Positions 25,233 through 34,502 are shown, numbered from the stretch's first letter. The stretch: DNA of 64,000 bases from Hymenobacter sp. GOD-10R (GCF_035609205.1 NZ_CP141184.1:3004501-3068500); one strand, 5' to 3'. Translations and numbers: made by a program. The notes: generated by a model not told the origin, from the letters alone.

Positions 25233-26651
25233 TTGATCCGTACCTTCCAAAAACTGAAGCTGATAGGCGCCGATTTCGGAGCGGCGTTGTTGGCTTGGAT
25301 TTGTTTCTTTTTGCTGCGCAAGTACTTGCTCAGCGAATTTATCGAAGGGTATCATTTCACAGAAAGCGCATTCTTTTTCCTGGCGGGCTCGTCGGTAATG
25401 ATTGCCGTGTTCTGGACGGTGCTGTACGTGCTGATTGGAGAGTACCAGAACATTTTTCGGAAGTCGCGCTTGGCAGAGATTATCCGCCTAGCCCGGGTTT
25501 CGGTCATCGGGGCCGTCATCATTTTCTTTGTGCTGCTGCTGGATGATGAAGGAGTAAAGAATTATCAGCTTTATTATAAGACGATTACAGCTTATTTTCT
25601 GCTGCACTTCTCCATCACGGCCATCTTGCGTACCTGGGCTGTGTCGAGCGTACAAAAGCTGGTGTACAGCGGTGCTATTTCCTTTAATACACTGCTGGTT
25701 GGTTCCAACGCCCTAGCCCGTGACACTTACCACGAACTGCAGCGCACGGGTCGGCACCTCGGGTTGAAGCTCGTGGGTTTCGCGCCTGTGGGCGACACTG
25801 TTGATCCGGAGCTGGCGGCGGAGCTGCCGGCGCGGGGTTCTTACCTGCGCCTGCCGGCCCTGATTCGGGTGTTGAAAATTGAGCAGGTGGTGATTAGCAT
25901 TGAGCCTAGTGAGCACCGGATGATTCAGCAGATTCTAACCCTGCTTGAAGGTACGCCTGTGCGCGTGAGCATTCTGCCCGACCTGTATCAGATGCTGCTA
26001 GGGTCGGTGAAAGTGAACCACTTATTCGGCACACCGCTCATCGAAATCAAGCACGACTTGTTGCCCTTGTGGCAGGAGGTAACCAAACGATTATTCGACG
26101 TGGTGCTGTCGGTGCTGTTTCTGCTTTTTGCCTGGCCGGTGTATGCCTTCACAGCCTTCATGGTGAAGCTTTCCTCGTCGGGGCCGGTGTTCTACTCGCA
26201 GGAACGCATTGGTCGGCACGGCGTGCCTTTTCGCATCTATAAGTTTCGCTCCATGTACGTGGATGCCGAGAAGATGGGCCCTGCCCTGAGTTCCGACCAT
26301 GACCCGCGCATCACGCCCTGGGGCCGATTTATGCGCAAAGTCCGGCTCGATGAGTTACCGCAATTCTGGAACGTGCTCAAGGGGGATATGAGTTTGGTGG
26401 GGCCGCGCCCCGAGCGGCAGTTCTTCATCGACCAGATTGTGAAAGTAGCGCCTCACTACCGCCACTTACACCGCGTACGGCCCGGCCTCACGAGTCTAGG
26501 TCAGGTAAAATACGGCTACGCCGAAACCGTCCCGCAGATGGTGGAACGCCTCAAGTTCGACATCCTCTACATCGAAAACATGAGTCTAGCTATGGACTTC
26601 CGCGTCTTTCTCTACACGCTGAAGATTATCCTGGAAGGCCGAGGTAAGTGA
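25233..26651 (+). CDS. Undecaprenyl-phosphate sugar phosphotransferase (WcaJ/WbaP-type, polyprenyl glycosylphosphotransferase)
   Basis: It transfers a sugar-1-phosphate to undecaprenyl phosphate, the first membrane step in exopolysaccharide or O-antigen assembly. Four hydrophobic helices (starting LIGADFGAALLAWICFFLL) span about residues 8-125, then a CoA-binding-like NAD(P)-fold region (SFNTLLVGSNALARDTYHEL), then the conserved catalytic domain (KRLFDVVLSVLFLLF, RIGRHGVPFRIYKFRSM, KVRLDELPQFWNVLKGDMSLVGPRPE, RVRPGLTSLGQVKYG). No ATG fits: the frame is open far upstream into pcm antisense, so TTG 25233 is proposed (472 residues). The true start could be a little further upstream. No other polysaccharide genes are adjacent. 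Confidence 0.88.
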   Translation: MIRTFQKLKLIGADFGAALLAWICFFLLRKYLLSEFIEGYHFTESAFFFLAGSSVMIAVFWTVLYVLIGEYQNIFRKSRLAEIIRLARVSVIGAVIIFFVLLLDDEGVKNYQLYYKTITAYFLLHFSITAILRTWAVSSVQKLVYSGAISFNTLLVGSNALARDTYHELQRTGRHLGLKLVGFAPVGDTVDPELAAELPARGSYLRLPALIRVLKIEQVVISIEPSEHRMIQQILTLLEGTPVRVSILPDLYQMLLGSVKVNHLFGTPLIEIKHDLLPLWQEVTKRLFDVVLSVLFLLFAWPVYAFTAFMVKLSSSGPVFYSQERIGRHGVPFRIYKFRSMYVDAEKMGPALSSDHDPRITPWGRFMRKVRLDELPQFWNVLKGDMSLVGPRPERQFFIDQIVKVAPHYRHLHRVRPGLTSLGQVKYGYAETVPQMVERLKFDILYIENMSLAMDFRVFLYTLKIILEGRGK

Positions 26652-26655
26652 TTGT

Positions 26656-26760
26656 CAGTGAACAGTTACTAGTGAGCAATTGTAAATTTCTCAACGGGAA
26701 GAAATAAGATAGCTCCAATAATTGTTCATTGCTCATTGCTCATTGATAACTGTTCATTGA
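26656..26760. repeat. Imperfect inverted repeat with internal GCTCATT tandem repeats
   Basis: A left part near 26656-26687 (AGTGAACAGTTAC...GTGAGCAATTGT) pairs imperfectly with the right part 26719-26760, which contains tandem TTCATTGCTCATTG units. It fills the gap between the sugar transferase and ribE and may serve as terminator or be a dispersed intergenic repeat. Confidence 0.55.
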
Positions 26761-26763
26761 TTT

Positions 26764-27354
26764 ATGTTCACCGGAATTATAGAAGCCCTAGGCACCGTAA
26801 CGGATGTTCGCGCTGAAGGCACCAATCAGCACTTTACCATTGCCTCGCCTTTCGCGGCGGAGCTACAGATCGACCAAAGCGTGGCCCATAACGGCGTATG
26901 TCTGACGGTCGTAGGCGTGGATGTAGCGGCCGGTACGCACGTGGTGACGGCTATCGACGAGACGTTGCAGAAGACAAACCTAGGTCACTGGGGGCCTGGC
27001 AAGCGCGTGAATCTGGAGCGCTGCCTCTCGGCTAATGGCCGTTTCGACGGCCACATCGTGCAGGGACACGTTGACCTGACTGCCGTGTGCGAAAGCGTGG
27101 AAGATCAGAACGGTAGCTGGCTCTACCGCTTCCGCCACGAGCCGGGGCCCGGCCGCGTGACGGTGGAGAAAGGCTCGATCTGCATCAATGGTACCAGTCT
27201 CACCTGTTTTGATAGCACCGACGACAGCTTCTCGGTGGCCATCATTCCCTACACGTATGAGCATACCACCTTTCAAGATCTGCGCCCCGGCGACACGGTC
27301 AACTTGGAGTTTGATATCGTGGGGAAGTACGTGGCGAAACTGCTAGGAAAATAG
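26764..27354 (+). CDS. ribE: Riboflavin synthase alpha chain
   Basis: It dismutates two 6,7-dimethyl-8-ribityllumazine molecules to riboflavin. The 196 residues show the internal duplication typical of the enzyme: MFTGIIEALGTVTDV ... VAHNGVCLTVVG in the first lumazine-binding domain and FDGHIVQGHVDLTA ... GSICINGTSLTC in the second. The C-terminal helix (DTVNLEFDIVGKYVAKLL) forms the trimer contact. The start ATG is fixed by the conserved MFTGIIE. No other rib gene or FMN riboswitch is visible nearby. Confidence 0.96.
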   Translation: MFTGIIEALGTVTDVRAEGTNQHFTIASPFAAELQIDQSVAHNGVCLTVVGVDVAAGTHVVTAIDETLQKTNLGHWGPGKRVNLERCLSANGRFDGHIVQGHVDLTAVCESVEDQNGSWLYRFRHEPGPGRVTVEKGSICINGTSLTCFDSTDDSFSVAIIPYTYEHTTFQDLRPGDTVNLEFDIVGKYVAKLLGK

Positions 27355-27408
27355 CTAACCTCCTTGGCAGCAGCTGCGTAGTGATAAGAACATCAACTTG
27401 TTCCTGTC

Positions 27409-27615
27409 ATGTCGAAATCCAAACGCGAGCTGATAGAGCCCACCCCCGGCGATAAGCGCTACGTGCGCCGCAACGCGAAAGGCCAGTTCACCAGTGAAGT
27501 AGATCTGCACCGTTCCTTGTCGGATGACGACCGCAAAAACTCACGCGTCACCAGCAAGCCGGGGCAGGGTGACCGAGGCGACGGCCATACCGGAAATCGT
27601 AAGCCGGCGAAGTAG
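27409..27615 (+). CDS. Small conserved basic protein, unknown function
   Basis: This 68-residue hydrophilic protein is rich in Lys, Arg, Asp and Gly, with the stretch GDKRYVRRNAKGQFTSEVDL near residues 15-34. Similar short proteins are recurrent in Bacteroidota genomes. There is no signal or predicted fold; it is likely disordered. It follows ribE by 54 bases and is closed by a strong terminator, so it is probably the last gene of that transcript. Confidence 0.65.
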   Translation: MSKSKRELIEPTPGDKRYVRRNAKGQFTSEVDLHRSLSDDDRKNSRVTSKPGQGDRGDGHTGNRKPAK

Positions 27616-27626
27616 TCCTAAACACA

Positions 27627-27665
27627 AAACAGCCGTTGCTAGATGATTTAGCAACGGCTGTTTCT
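27627..27665 (+). terminator. Terminator after the ribE unit
   Basis: A perfect 14-bp stem (arms 27627-27640 and 27650-27663) has a 9-base loop and TTT end, 12 bases after the stop at 27615. Confidence 0.8.
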
Positions 27666-27719
27666 TTATGTGCGTCAGAGGAGAACCTACGGCGACGATG
27701 TTGCCAGTGCTTCTACGCG

Positions 27720-28325
27720 CTAGCGCAACTGAATTTTCTTGCCTATTGAAGCGGAAAAGCCTGGCCACCATCTAGCTTCGCCGCGGCGGTAGAGCTCGGC
27801 TGTCAGCCAAGCTAGCAAGCTACCCAGCGTGGCACCGGCTAGCACGTCGGAAGGGTAGTGGGCACCTAGGTACATGCGACTGTACGAGACCAACATGGCC
27901 CAGATCAGCAGCAATACCTTAGCCACTCGGTAGCGACGCGGCAATATCAGCCCCAGGAACACAACCAACGCAAACGAGTTGGCCGCGTGAGAGGACAAAA
28001 AACCGAACTGTCCGCCGCAGCCATTGGCCAGATTAAGCGAGGCCGATAGCATAGGATCGTGGCAGGGGCGCAACCGAGCGAAGTACGGTTTGAAAAAGCG
28101 GCTCGAAATGAAATCGGCGAGGCCAACGCTCGCGCCAAGTAGGGGCAACAGGAGCAGAGCGCGCTGCTGGTAGAGGTAAGCCAGCACGATCAGGATGACG
28201 AGGTAAGCAGGAAACCAAACGAAGCGCTCCGAAAAAAAGACCATCCACTTATCCAGCAGCGGTGAGTGATGGTTGTTGGCGGCCACTAAGAGCCAACGGT
28301 CTACGTTTTTTATCGATTCAATCAA
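27720..28325 (-). CDS. PAP2-family membrane phosphatase (undecaprenyl-diphosphatase-like)
   Basis: The three PAP2 signature motifs are clear: KPYFARLRPC (K-x6-RP), SSHAANSFA (the PSGH-type motif) and SRMYLGAHYPSDVLAG (SR-x5-H-x3-D). Hydrophobic helices lie between and around them. Such enzymes dephosphorylate lipid diphosphates in or outside the inner membrane, including undecaprenyl diphosphate. The longest frame starts at 28439, deep in hemF; the more plausible start is TTG 28325, which overlaps the hemF stop by 8 bases and leaves the 201-residue family-length protein beginning IESIKNVDRWLL. So it is translationally coupled to hemF. Confidence 0.83.
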   Translation of the reverse strand: MIESIKNVDRWLLVAANNHHSPLLDKWMVFFSERFVWFPAYLVILIVLAYLYQQRALLLLPLLGASVGLADFISSRFFKPYFARLRPCHDPMLSASLNLANGCGGQFGFLSSHAANSFALVVFLGLILPRRYRVAKVLLLIWAMLVSYSRMYLGAHYPSDVLAGATLGSLLAWLTAELYRRGEARWWPGFSASIGKKIQLR

Positions 28326-29283
28326 GGGGAGCAGAATTCGGGGCGGGTGATGCAACCCAGTTGACGCCTTTGCGCAGCCAAGCTTGGGTAGTAGCTTCGG
28401 GCGAACCAGGCGTGGGCTGAAGGTTGTAGTGCCATTCACAACGCGGTGGCAGGCTCATCAGGATACTCTCGGTGCGTCCGCCCGTCTCTAAGCCAAAGCG
28501 CGTGCCACGGTCGAAAGCTAGGTTGAACTCGGCATAACGGGCGCGGCGCACCATTTGCCATTTCTCCTCCGCCTCCCCGAAAGGCAGATCCTGGTTCTGG
28601 CGCATCAGCTCCGTATAAATCGGCCCGAATGCGTCGCCGACGCTCCGCACGAAGGCAAAAAGCTGCTCGGCTCCACCCTCTTTGCCAACGGTCAGGCGGT
28701 CGAAGAAGATGCCGCCCACGCCGCGGGTTTCCTGGCGGTGTGGCAGGTAAAAGTAGTCATCGGCCCAGGGCTTGAAGCGGGCGTAATAGCTAGGGTCGTG
28801 CTGGTCGCACACCGCTTGTAGCTGCTCGTGAAACCAACGGGCTTGCAACTCATCCACGTAAATAGGCGTCAGGTCGATGCCGCCGCCGAACCACGCTTCC
28901 CCATTGCCCGCTTCGAAGTAGCGCACGTTCATGTGCACAATCGGCACGCGGGGGCTGCGCGGGTGCATCACCACCGACACACCCGTGGCGAAGAACTCCG
29001 GATTGGGCATCAGCAGCGCCTTGGCGGCTTGGGCGCTCATCTCACCGTGCACGGCCGAAAAGCCCACGCCGCCTTTCTCGAGCACGGCGCCACCTTCGAG
29101 CACGCGGGAGGTGCCGCCGCCGCCGCCATGCCGCTCCCACACATCCGTCTGAAAGCTAGCTTGGCCGTCGGCTGCCTCCAACTGGGCACACAAGCGGCGC
29201 TGAAAGTTGCGCATCCAGTCTTCGACGGCAGTACGTTGCCCCGCGTTGGAGGCGAGGAGAGAAGGTGAGGGAGAGTATTCCAC
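28318..29283 (-). CDS. hemF: Oxygen-dependent coproporphyrinogen III oxidase
   Basis: It oxidatively decarboxylates coproporphyrinogen III to protoporphyrinogen IX using O2, in the cytoplasm. The 321 residues carry FQTDVWERHGGGGGTSRVL, GFSAVHG, HPRSPRVPIVHMNVRYFE, WFGGGIDLTPIY (the signature), RGVGGIFFDRL and the C-terminal GRTESILMSLPP. Length and motif order match bacterial HemF. The start ATG 29283 precedes MEYSPSPSLL. It is followed by the overlapping PAP2 gene. Its presence implies aerobic heme synthesis. Confidence 0.96.
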   Translation of the reverse strand: MEYSPSPSLLASNAGQRTAVEDWMRNFQRRLCAQLEAADGQASFQTDVWERHGGGGGTSRVLEGGAVLEKGGVGFSAVHGEMSAQAAKALLMPNPEFFATGVSVVMHPRSPRVPIVHMNVRYFEAGNGEAWFGGGIDLTPIYVDELQARWFHEQLQAVCDQHDPSYYARFKPWADDYFYLPHRQETRGVGGIFFDRLTVGKEGGAEQLFAFVRSVGDAFGPIYTELMRQNQDLPFGEAEEKWQMVRRARYAEFNLAFDRGTRFGLETGGRTESILMSLPPRCEWHYNLQPTPGSPEATTQAWLRKGVNWVASPAPNSAPLD

Positions 29284-29508
29284 GGGAAAGAAATTCGATT
29301 GCTAAGAGGCCGTACGGAAAGGAGCAGCTGTAGCGTTGGGGTGAGGCGAGAAGCGTACTGCTCACCCGCCGTAAACCTGCTCAAAAAGTCCGGTTAGCCG
29401 TTCGAAGGCACGTAAGCACGCGTAAGTACCAGCAAAATTACGCAGAAAACGCCGCCAGCGGTCAACTGTAGCCGCGAAGCTGTAAATTCGTTCGTTCTAA
29501 TTCTGCCG

Positions 29509-31680
29509 ATGTCCACCCCATCTAACGCACCTTTCGAGTCTAGTTTTACGGCGCAGCCTGCCACTCGGCTCGCCGAGGCACCCGACCGCAGCACGCTCCT
29601 GCACGCGTATCGTCTGATGCGCACCGCCGCCGAGCTAGCCCATCTGTACGAAGAAAATAAAGCCGTAACGGGCCGCTACGTCCATGCTACGGCCCGTGGC
29701 CACGAAGCTATTCAGCTCGCTGCCGCCTTCCACTTGCGCCCCACCGACTATGCCGCGCCCTACTATCGCGACGATGCGCTGCTGCTCGGCCTCGGCCTAA
29801 CACCCTACGAGTTGATGTTGCAGCTCATGGCTAAGCGCGACGATCCATTTTCCGGTGGCCGCACTTACTACGGGCATCCTGCTCTGCGGCGTCCGGGCTT
29901 CCCCACGATTCCGCATCAAAGCTCGGCTACGGGCATGCAAGCTATTCCGGCTACGGGCATGGCTCATGGAATCAAGTACTTGGAGAGCCAAGGTTTGTCT
30001 GGGAGCGAGCAAGTGGAGCAGGCCAAACGGGGTGATGCCACTAGCGGTATTGCTCAATTGCCGAAGCCTGTCGTGCTGTGCTCGATTGGCGATGGCGCCA
30101 TGACGGAGGGAGAAGTATCGGAGGCGTTGCAGATGGCGGTGCTGCACCAACTGCCCATTATCTATCTGGTGCAGGACAACGACTGGGGCATCTCGGCAAC
30201 GGGCCGCGAAATGCGCGCCATGGATGCGTATGAGTTTGCGGCCGGCTTTAAAGGATTGCACCGCTTACGTGTCGACGGGGCAGATTTCAGTAGCAGCTAC
30301 GTGGTGCTAGCCAAAGCCTTCGACTACGTACGGCGCACCCGGGGGCCAGTGCTTGTGCACGCCAAGTGCCCATTATTGGGCCACCACACCAGCGGCGTAC
30401 GCCGCGAGTGGTACCGCGGCGACAACCTAGCCACTCACGCCTTGCTCGATCCATTGCCCCGCTTGCACCAACAGTTGCTGCACCTAGGTATCAGTGAGGC
30501 TGAGCTACAGCAACTGACCGAAGAAGCACGGGCGCTGGTAGCCACCGATTTTGAACGAGCCCAAGCTGCACCTAGCCCTGACCCAGCCACGTTTGCCGAC
30601 CACGAGTTTGCCCCACCTGCCGTAACTAAGGAAGCTGGGGAGCGTGCGCCGGAAGGTGCTGCGAAGGTGCTCATGGTAGATGCTGCCTTGCACGCCGTCG
30701 ATGAGATTTTGGGGGAGTTTCCCGAGGCGTTGCTCTACGGCCAGGATGTGGGCGGCGAGCTAGGGGGGGTGTTCCGCGAAGCTGCCCTGCTGGCGAAAAA
30801 ATACGGCGACACCCGCGTTTTTAATACGCCCATTCAAGAAGCCTACATCGTCGGTTCGACGGCGGGCATGTCAGCGGTAGGCGCGAAGGCCATTGTGGAA
30901 ATTCAGTTTGCTGACTACATCTGGCCCGGTCTGAATCAGCTGGTGGAGGAACTGAGCAAATCGTGTTACCTGACCAACGGCCAATTCCCGGTACAATCCC
31001 TGATCCGGGTGCCCGTTGGCGCTTACGGCGGCGGTGGGCCTTACCATTCGGGGTCCGTTGAAAGCACTTTGCTCACCATTCGGGGCATCAAAGTAGTATA
31101 TCCGAGCAACGCCGCCGATATGAAAGGCTTGTTGCGAGCAGCGTTTCTCGACCCGAACCCTGTGGTGCTGCTGGAGCATAAGGGCTTGTATTGGAGCAAA
31201 GTACCGGGTACGGAAGAAGCTAAAACCATCGAGCCCGCGGCTGGCTACGTTATTCCACTGGGCAAGGCGGCCATTGCGCAAGCCGCCGACCCGGAGCAGC
31301 TCCGGCGCGGCGCTACCTGCGTGGTCATTACCTACGGTATGGGTGTGCACTGGGCCAAAACAGCTAGCCGTGCTTTCCCCGGCCAGGTCGAAATTCTGGA
31401 CCTGCGTACCTTGAGCCCGCTCGATTTTGACGCGGTAGAAATGGCCGTGCGCATTCACAGCAAAGTGCTGGTGCTCACCGAAGAACCGCTGTTGAACTCC
31501 TTTGCTGAGTCCTTGGCCGGCCGCATTCAGCGCACGTGCTTCTGGGACCTTGACGCGCCTGTATTTATGCTTGGCGCAGCTAATCTGCCCGCTATAGCTC
31601 TCAACGTCGACCTGGAGCGCCAAATGTTGCCCACGGCCGAAAAAGTAGCTGCCGCGCTGGAAGAGTTGTTGAAGTATTAG
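29509..31680 (+). CDS. Fused 2-oxoacid dehydrogenase E1 alpha/beta (branched-chain type, TPP-dependent)
   Basis: One 723-residue chain holds both E1 subunits of a branched-chain 2-oxoacid dehydrogenase-like complex. The alpha half (about 25-345) has ARGHEAIQLAAAFHL, SSATGMQAIPATGMAHG and the TPP motif GDGAMTEGEVSEALQ...QDNDWGIS. A linker (345-385) leads to the beta half with LLYGQDVGGELGGVFR, NTPIQEAYIVGSTAGMSAVG, IQFADYIWPGLNQLVEELSK, GGGPYHSGSVES and the C-terminal domain ITYGMGVHWAKTASRAF. The reaction decarboxylates the 2-oxoacid and acylates E2 lipoyl. E2 and E3 genes are absent here. The fused form is common in Bacteroidota. Confidence 0.92.
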   Translation: MSTPSNAPFESSFTAQPATRLAEAPDRSTLLHAYRLMRTAAELAHLYEENKAVTGRYVHATARGHEAIQLAAAFHLRPTDYAAPYYRDDALLLGLGLTPYELMLQLMAKRDDPFSGGRTYYGHPALRRPGFPTIPHQSSATGMQAIPATGMAHGIKYLESQGLSGSEQVEQAKRGDATSGIAQLPKPVVLCSIGDGAMTEGEVSEALQMAVLHQLPIIYLVQDNDWGISATGREMRAMDAYEFAAGFKGLHRLRVDGADFSSSYVVLAKAFDYVRRTRGPVLVHAKCPLLGHHTSGVRREWYRGDNLATHALLDPLPRLHQQLLHLGISEAELQQLTEEARALVATDFERAQAAPSPDPATFADHEFAPPAVTKEAGERAPEGAAKVLMVDAALHAVDEILGEFPEALLYGQDVGGELGGVFREAALLAKKYGDTRVFNTPIQEAYIVGSTAGMSAVGAKAIVEIQFADYIWPGLNQLVEELSKSCYLTNGQFPVQSLIRVPVGAYGGGGPYHSGSVESTLLTIRGIKVVYPSNAADMKGLLRAAFLDPNPVVLLEHKGLYWSKVPGTEEAKTIEPAAGYVIPLGKAAIAQAADPEQLRRGATCVVITYGMGVHWAKTASRAFPGQVEILDLRTLSPLDFDAVEMAVRIHSKVLVLTEEPLLNSFAESLAGRIQRTCFWDLDAPVFMLGAANLPAIALNVDLERQMLPTAEKVAAALEELLKY

Positions 31681-31690
31681 GGATTGGATG

Positions 31691-31740
31691 GTTGAGTTGC
31701 TAAATGGGTGATTAACACGTTAACCATTTAGCAACTCAAC
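31691..31740. terminator. Bidirectional terminator between the E1 fusion and tamL
   Basis: A perfect 17-bp stem (arms 31691-31707 and 31724-31740) has a 16-base loop and lies between two convergent stops (31680 and 31749). Confidence 0.75.
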
Positions 31741-31748
31741 TACTTAAC

Positions 31749-34280
31749 CTAGAAGGGGTACCCGATACCTAGGTTGAAGGCGGTGGGGGCGTCTTGGTTG
31801 ATGTTGTTGGGGTTGCCAGTGCGCAAGCTGAACTTGCGCAACACCCAGTTGCTGCCTTCAGCGGTAGGATCGTATACCTTGGTGGCAATGTCTAGGCGCA
31901 AAATCAGGAAGGTGAAATCCAGGCGGATACCGATACCAGAGCCTACGGCGAACTGCTTGTAAAACTGATTGATCTGGAATTCAGCGCCTTTTCGAAATTC
32001 ATTTTTCTGCAAGCTCCACACGTTGCCGAAGTCTGTGAAAACGGCGCCTTTAATGAAACTATACACCGGAAACCGGTACTCAAGATTACCTTCCAGCAAG
32101 ACCTCACCAGGCTGCTCCACATTGTAGTTGCGAACTAGCACCGACTGCCCGTCTTGTTCGACATTGTACTTGGTAGCATATCCACCTGGACCTAGCCGCC
32201 GCGGCCGCCAGGCACGCACGCTAGAGGCGCCTCCAGCGAAAAAGTATTTGTCGTAAGGAATAATGTACTGCTGAAGTTTTACAGTCTCTTGCTTCTCGGG
32301 GTCGTAACGGTCGACGGTGGTAGTACTCAGCGCATGGGCAACGCCGCCGTTGAAGCGGTACACAAAGAAGGACTGCGGAGCTAGCTTTATATAGCGTCGG
32401 TAGTCAATGGCCAGCCGCGCAAAGTTGTAGACCTGAATGTTGCGGTCGTTGAGCAACCCCTGATACAAAGACCGAGTCAGACCGCCTATTTCCACAAACA
32501 GGCGGTAGTAGCGCGCATCCCGCGTTTGGTTGAAGTCGTTGGAGTTATAGAGCGAAGTAGCGTTCATACTCGGTACGAACTGCTGCGTGAAGCTGCGAAT
32601 AAGCGGGCTGCCAGTCAGGGCCAACGAATCAAGCTGCCGTTGGAAATAACGAGCAATATTTCTGGCATTAACTAAGCTAAGGTCTACTGGCGTTAGCACA
32701 TATTGGTGATATGCCGAGCGCTGCCAGATATAATCATAGGTGCCTTCTAGGTTAGTCCGCGTGTACTCGGGGCGCTTCACGTAAGTGTACGTTCCGTTCA
32801 AGCGCGTCTTCGGGTTGTAGCGCGTCAGATAGCGGTTGGCCCGCCAAGGAACCAGGAACTGAGGAAGAATCAGGCTCGCGTTAGCGCCGAGTTGAGTGGT
32901 AAGCACGCTCTGGCCATTCAGGCGGTTATACTGACCTTCGAAACCGGCGCGCAGCCCTAGCTCCAGGCTTTCGGCGCCCCCAAATACGTTCCTGATTTTT
33001 AGGCGGACGTTCGCAAACGGGCCTGGTTTGCCCGACACGTAGGTGCCCCCTAGCTCGGTGGTTTCCTGGTATTTCTTCGTGGGAGAAGCATTAATGAAGG
33101 CATCGAGCTGGCGACTAGTTGTGTCGCCTTCTCCCGTCCGCACCCGGCGGTAGCTTACCGTATTGAAGCGAAAAATGTCGAGGTCGGCGAGCTGACGCTG
33201 GGTTAGGATGGTGTTCTGAATGTTGTACAACTGGCCGGGGCGGACTGCTAGCTTACGGTCCAGTACTTTGGTGCTAAAGCGATGCTTATAAGCTAGGTAG
33301 CGGACTGAATCCCGCACAATCGTGTCGCGCGTGACGCCGAAGCGCGTAACGCCGGCATCCGTCAGGAAGTTAACGTTGCGAATCGTGTAAATCTGGTGGG
33401 GCTCATTCGGTCCAGGATTAGCGATGAACGTGCGCAGGCGCACGGTACCGGGCGTGTAGCTGGTATCAGCTTCTAGCGTAATGTACTGGGAGCGAAAATC
33501 GTAGTAGCCCGAGTTTTTAAGCAGCGTTTCGATGCGGGAGCGTTCCTGCCCAATAACTTCTTCGTTGTAGCGGTCGTGCAAGTGCAGCAGCGAGGTCGCC
33601 TGATTTGTCAGTACAAGATGGGCCACCGCCGAGTCGGCAATGTCGTAGTCGAGGCGCTCGTAGGTAAAGGGCTTGCCTTCCGTTACGTGCAGGGTAACGG
33701 TTACCTGCCGATCTTCCACCGTATCGGTAGCTAATACGTGGCTGCGGAAAAAGCCTTGTGACTTTAGAAACACACCGATCTGCTGGACGGTGGCGCGGGT
33801 GCGGGCGGTGTCGTAGACTACCGGCGCTTCCCCGATGCGCATGATAGCGTTGCCTTTATCAAGAGCCAACTGGTGACGCTGTACGTGCTGCTCCCGCTTG
33901 GTTAGCAGCTTGCCTACCTTCACCGAGTCGGGGCGGGCAGCCTGAATTTTAGCGTCGAATTTGCGTTGGTCTTTGTTGATTTCCCGACGAATACGGACGG
34001 AGTCGTAGAACAGCGTGCCGAACTGGTAGATACCTAGCTTCGGCAGCGGAAACTTAGAGTTAGGCTTTTGCTGATACAAGGCTTCTAGGCGCTCCTCGTT
34101 GGCCTGCTTCACACCCTCTAGCTTGATTTTACTCAGCAAATTCTGACCCGGTTGGAGCAGCTTAGTAGGCGAACAGCCAATGAGCAACCCTAACGCTAAG
34201 CTGGTGAGCAGCCCGCGCCAGTTTGCCAGGGAAGAAATAACCCGCGCCCAACGGATCGTAAAAGGCAAGTTTGGTTTCAA
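31749..34280 (-). CDS. tamL: BamA/TamA-family outer membrane lipoprotein (TamL-type)
   Basis: The 843 residues start with a lipoprotein signal (LLTSLALGLLIGCSPTK, Cys about 36). POTRA-like domains follow (about 45-430, e.g. GKPFTYERLDYDI, LLHLHDRYNEEVIGQERSRIETLLKNSGYYDF, and VRPGQLYNIQNTILTQRQLADLDIF). The C-terminal 16-strand barrel of the Omp85 superfamily carries FFAGGASSVRAWRPRRLGPG (the VRGY/F-type loop motif) and RLDFTFLILRLDIA. A BamA-like barrel with an N-terminal lipid anchor is the TamL form known in Bacteroidota, thought to insert surface proteins or act in lipid/envelope transport with TamB. TamB is not in the window. Confidence 0.88.
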   Translation of the reverse strand: MKPNLPFTIRWARVISSLANWRGLLTSLALGLLIGCSPTKLLQPGQNLLSKIKLEGVKQANEERLEALYQQKPNSKFPLPKLGIYQFGTLFYDSVRIRREINKDQRKFDAKIQAARPDSVKVGKLLTKREQHVQRHQLALDKGNAIMRIGEAPVVYDTARTRATVQQIGVFLKSQGFFRSHVLATDTVEDRQVTVTLHVTEGKPFTYERLDYDIADSAVAHLVLTNQATSLLHLHDRYNEEVIGQERSRIETLLKNSGYYDFRSQYITLEADTSYTPGTVRLRTFIANPGPNEPHQIYTIRNVNFLTDAGVTRFGVTRDTIVRDSVRYLAYKHRFSTKVLDRKLAVRPGQLYNIQNTILTQRQLADLDIFRFNTVSYRRVRTGEGDTTSRQLDAFINASPTKKYQETTELGGTYVSGKPGPFANVRLKIRNVFGGAESLELGLRAGFEGQYNRLNGQSVLTTQLGANASLILPQFLVPWRANRYLTRYNPKTRLNGTYTYVKRPEYTRTNLEGTYDYIWQRSAYHQYVLTPVDLSLVNARNIARYFQRQLDSLALTGSPLIRSFTQQFVPSMNATSLYNSNDFNQTRDARYYRLFVEIGGLTRSLYQGLLNDRNIQVYNFARLAIDYRRYIKLAPQSFFVYRFNGGVAHALSTTTVDRYDPEKQETVKLQQYIIPYDKYFFAGGASSVRAWRPRRLGPGGYATKYNVEQDGQSVLVRNYNVEQPGEVLLEGNLEYRFPVYSFIKGAVFTDFGNVWSLQKNEFRKGAEFQINQFYKQFAVGSGIGIRLDFTFLILRLDIATKVYDPTAEGSNWVLRKFSLRTGNPNNINQDAPTAFNLGIGYPF

Positions 34281-34502
34281 AAGAAGTAGCGAAATACGTA
34301 CGCGTGCTGCACCGGCAATGGAGCAAGCTCCGACTCGGCATTTTCCTGATGAACGAAGAAAAAGCGCTGAGCAGGTGCTAAGTTCCGAGATTTTGTTGAA
34401 CCCCGCCGCAATACTCTTGCCAGTTGAGCTATGAATTTTCTGGGAGCAAAATACCTAGGGTCGTGCCTAGCCACCACGATATGGGCTAGGCCAAGCGCTT
34501 GG

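Noticed and set aside
30871..31623. 250-residue minus-strand frame inside the E1 fusion gene
   Set aside because: It is antisense to a strongly conserved E1 beta domain and has no family features.
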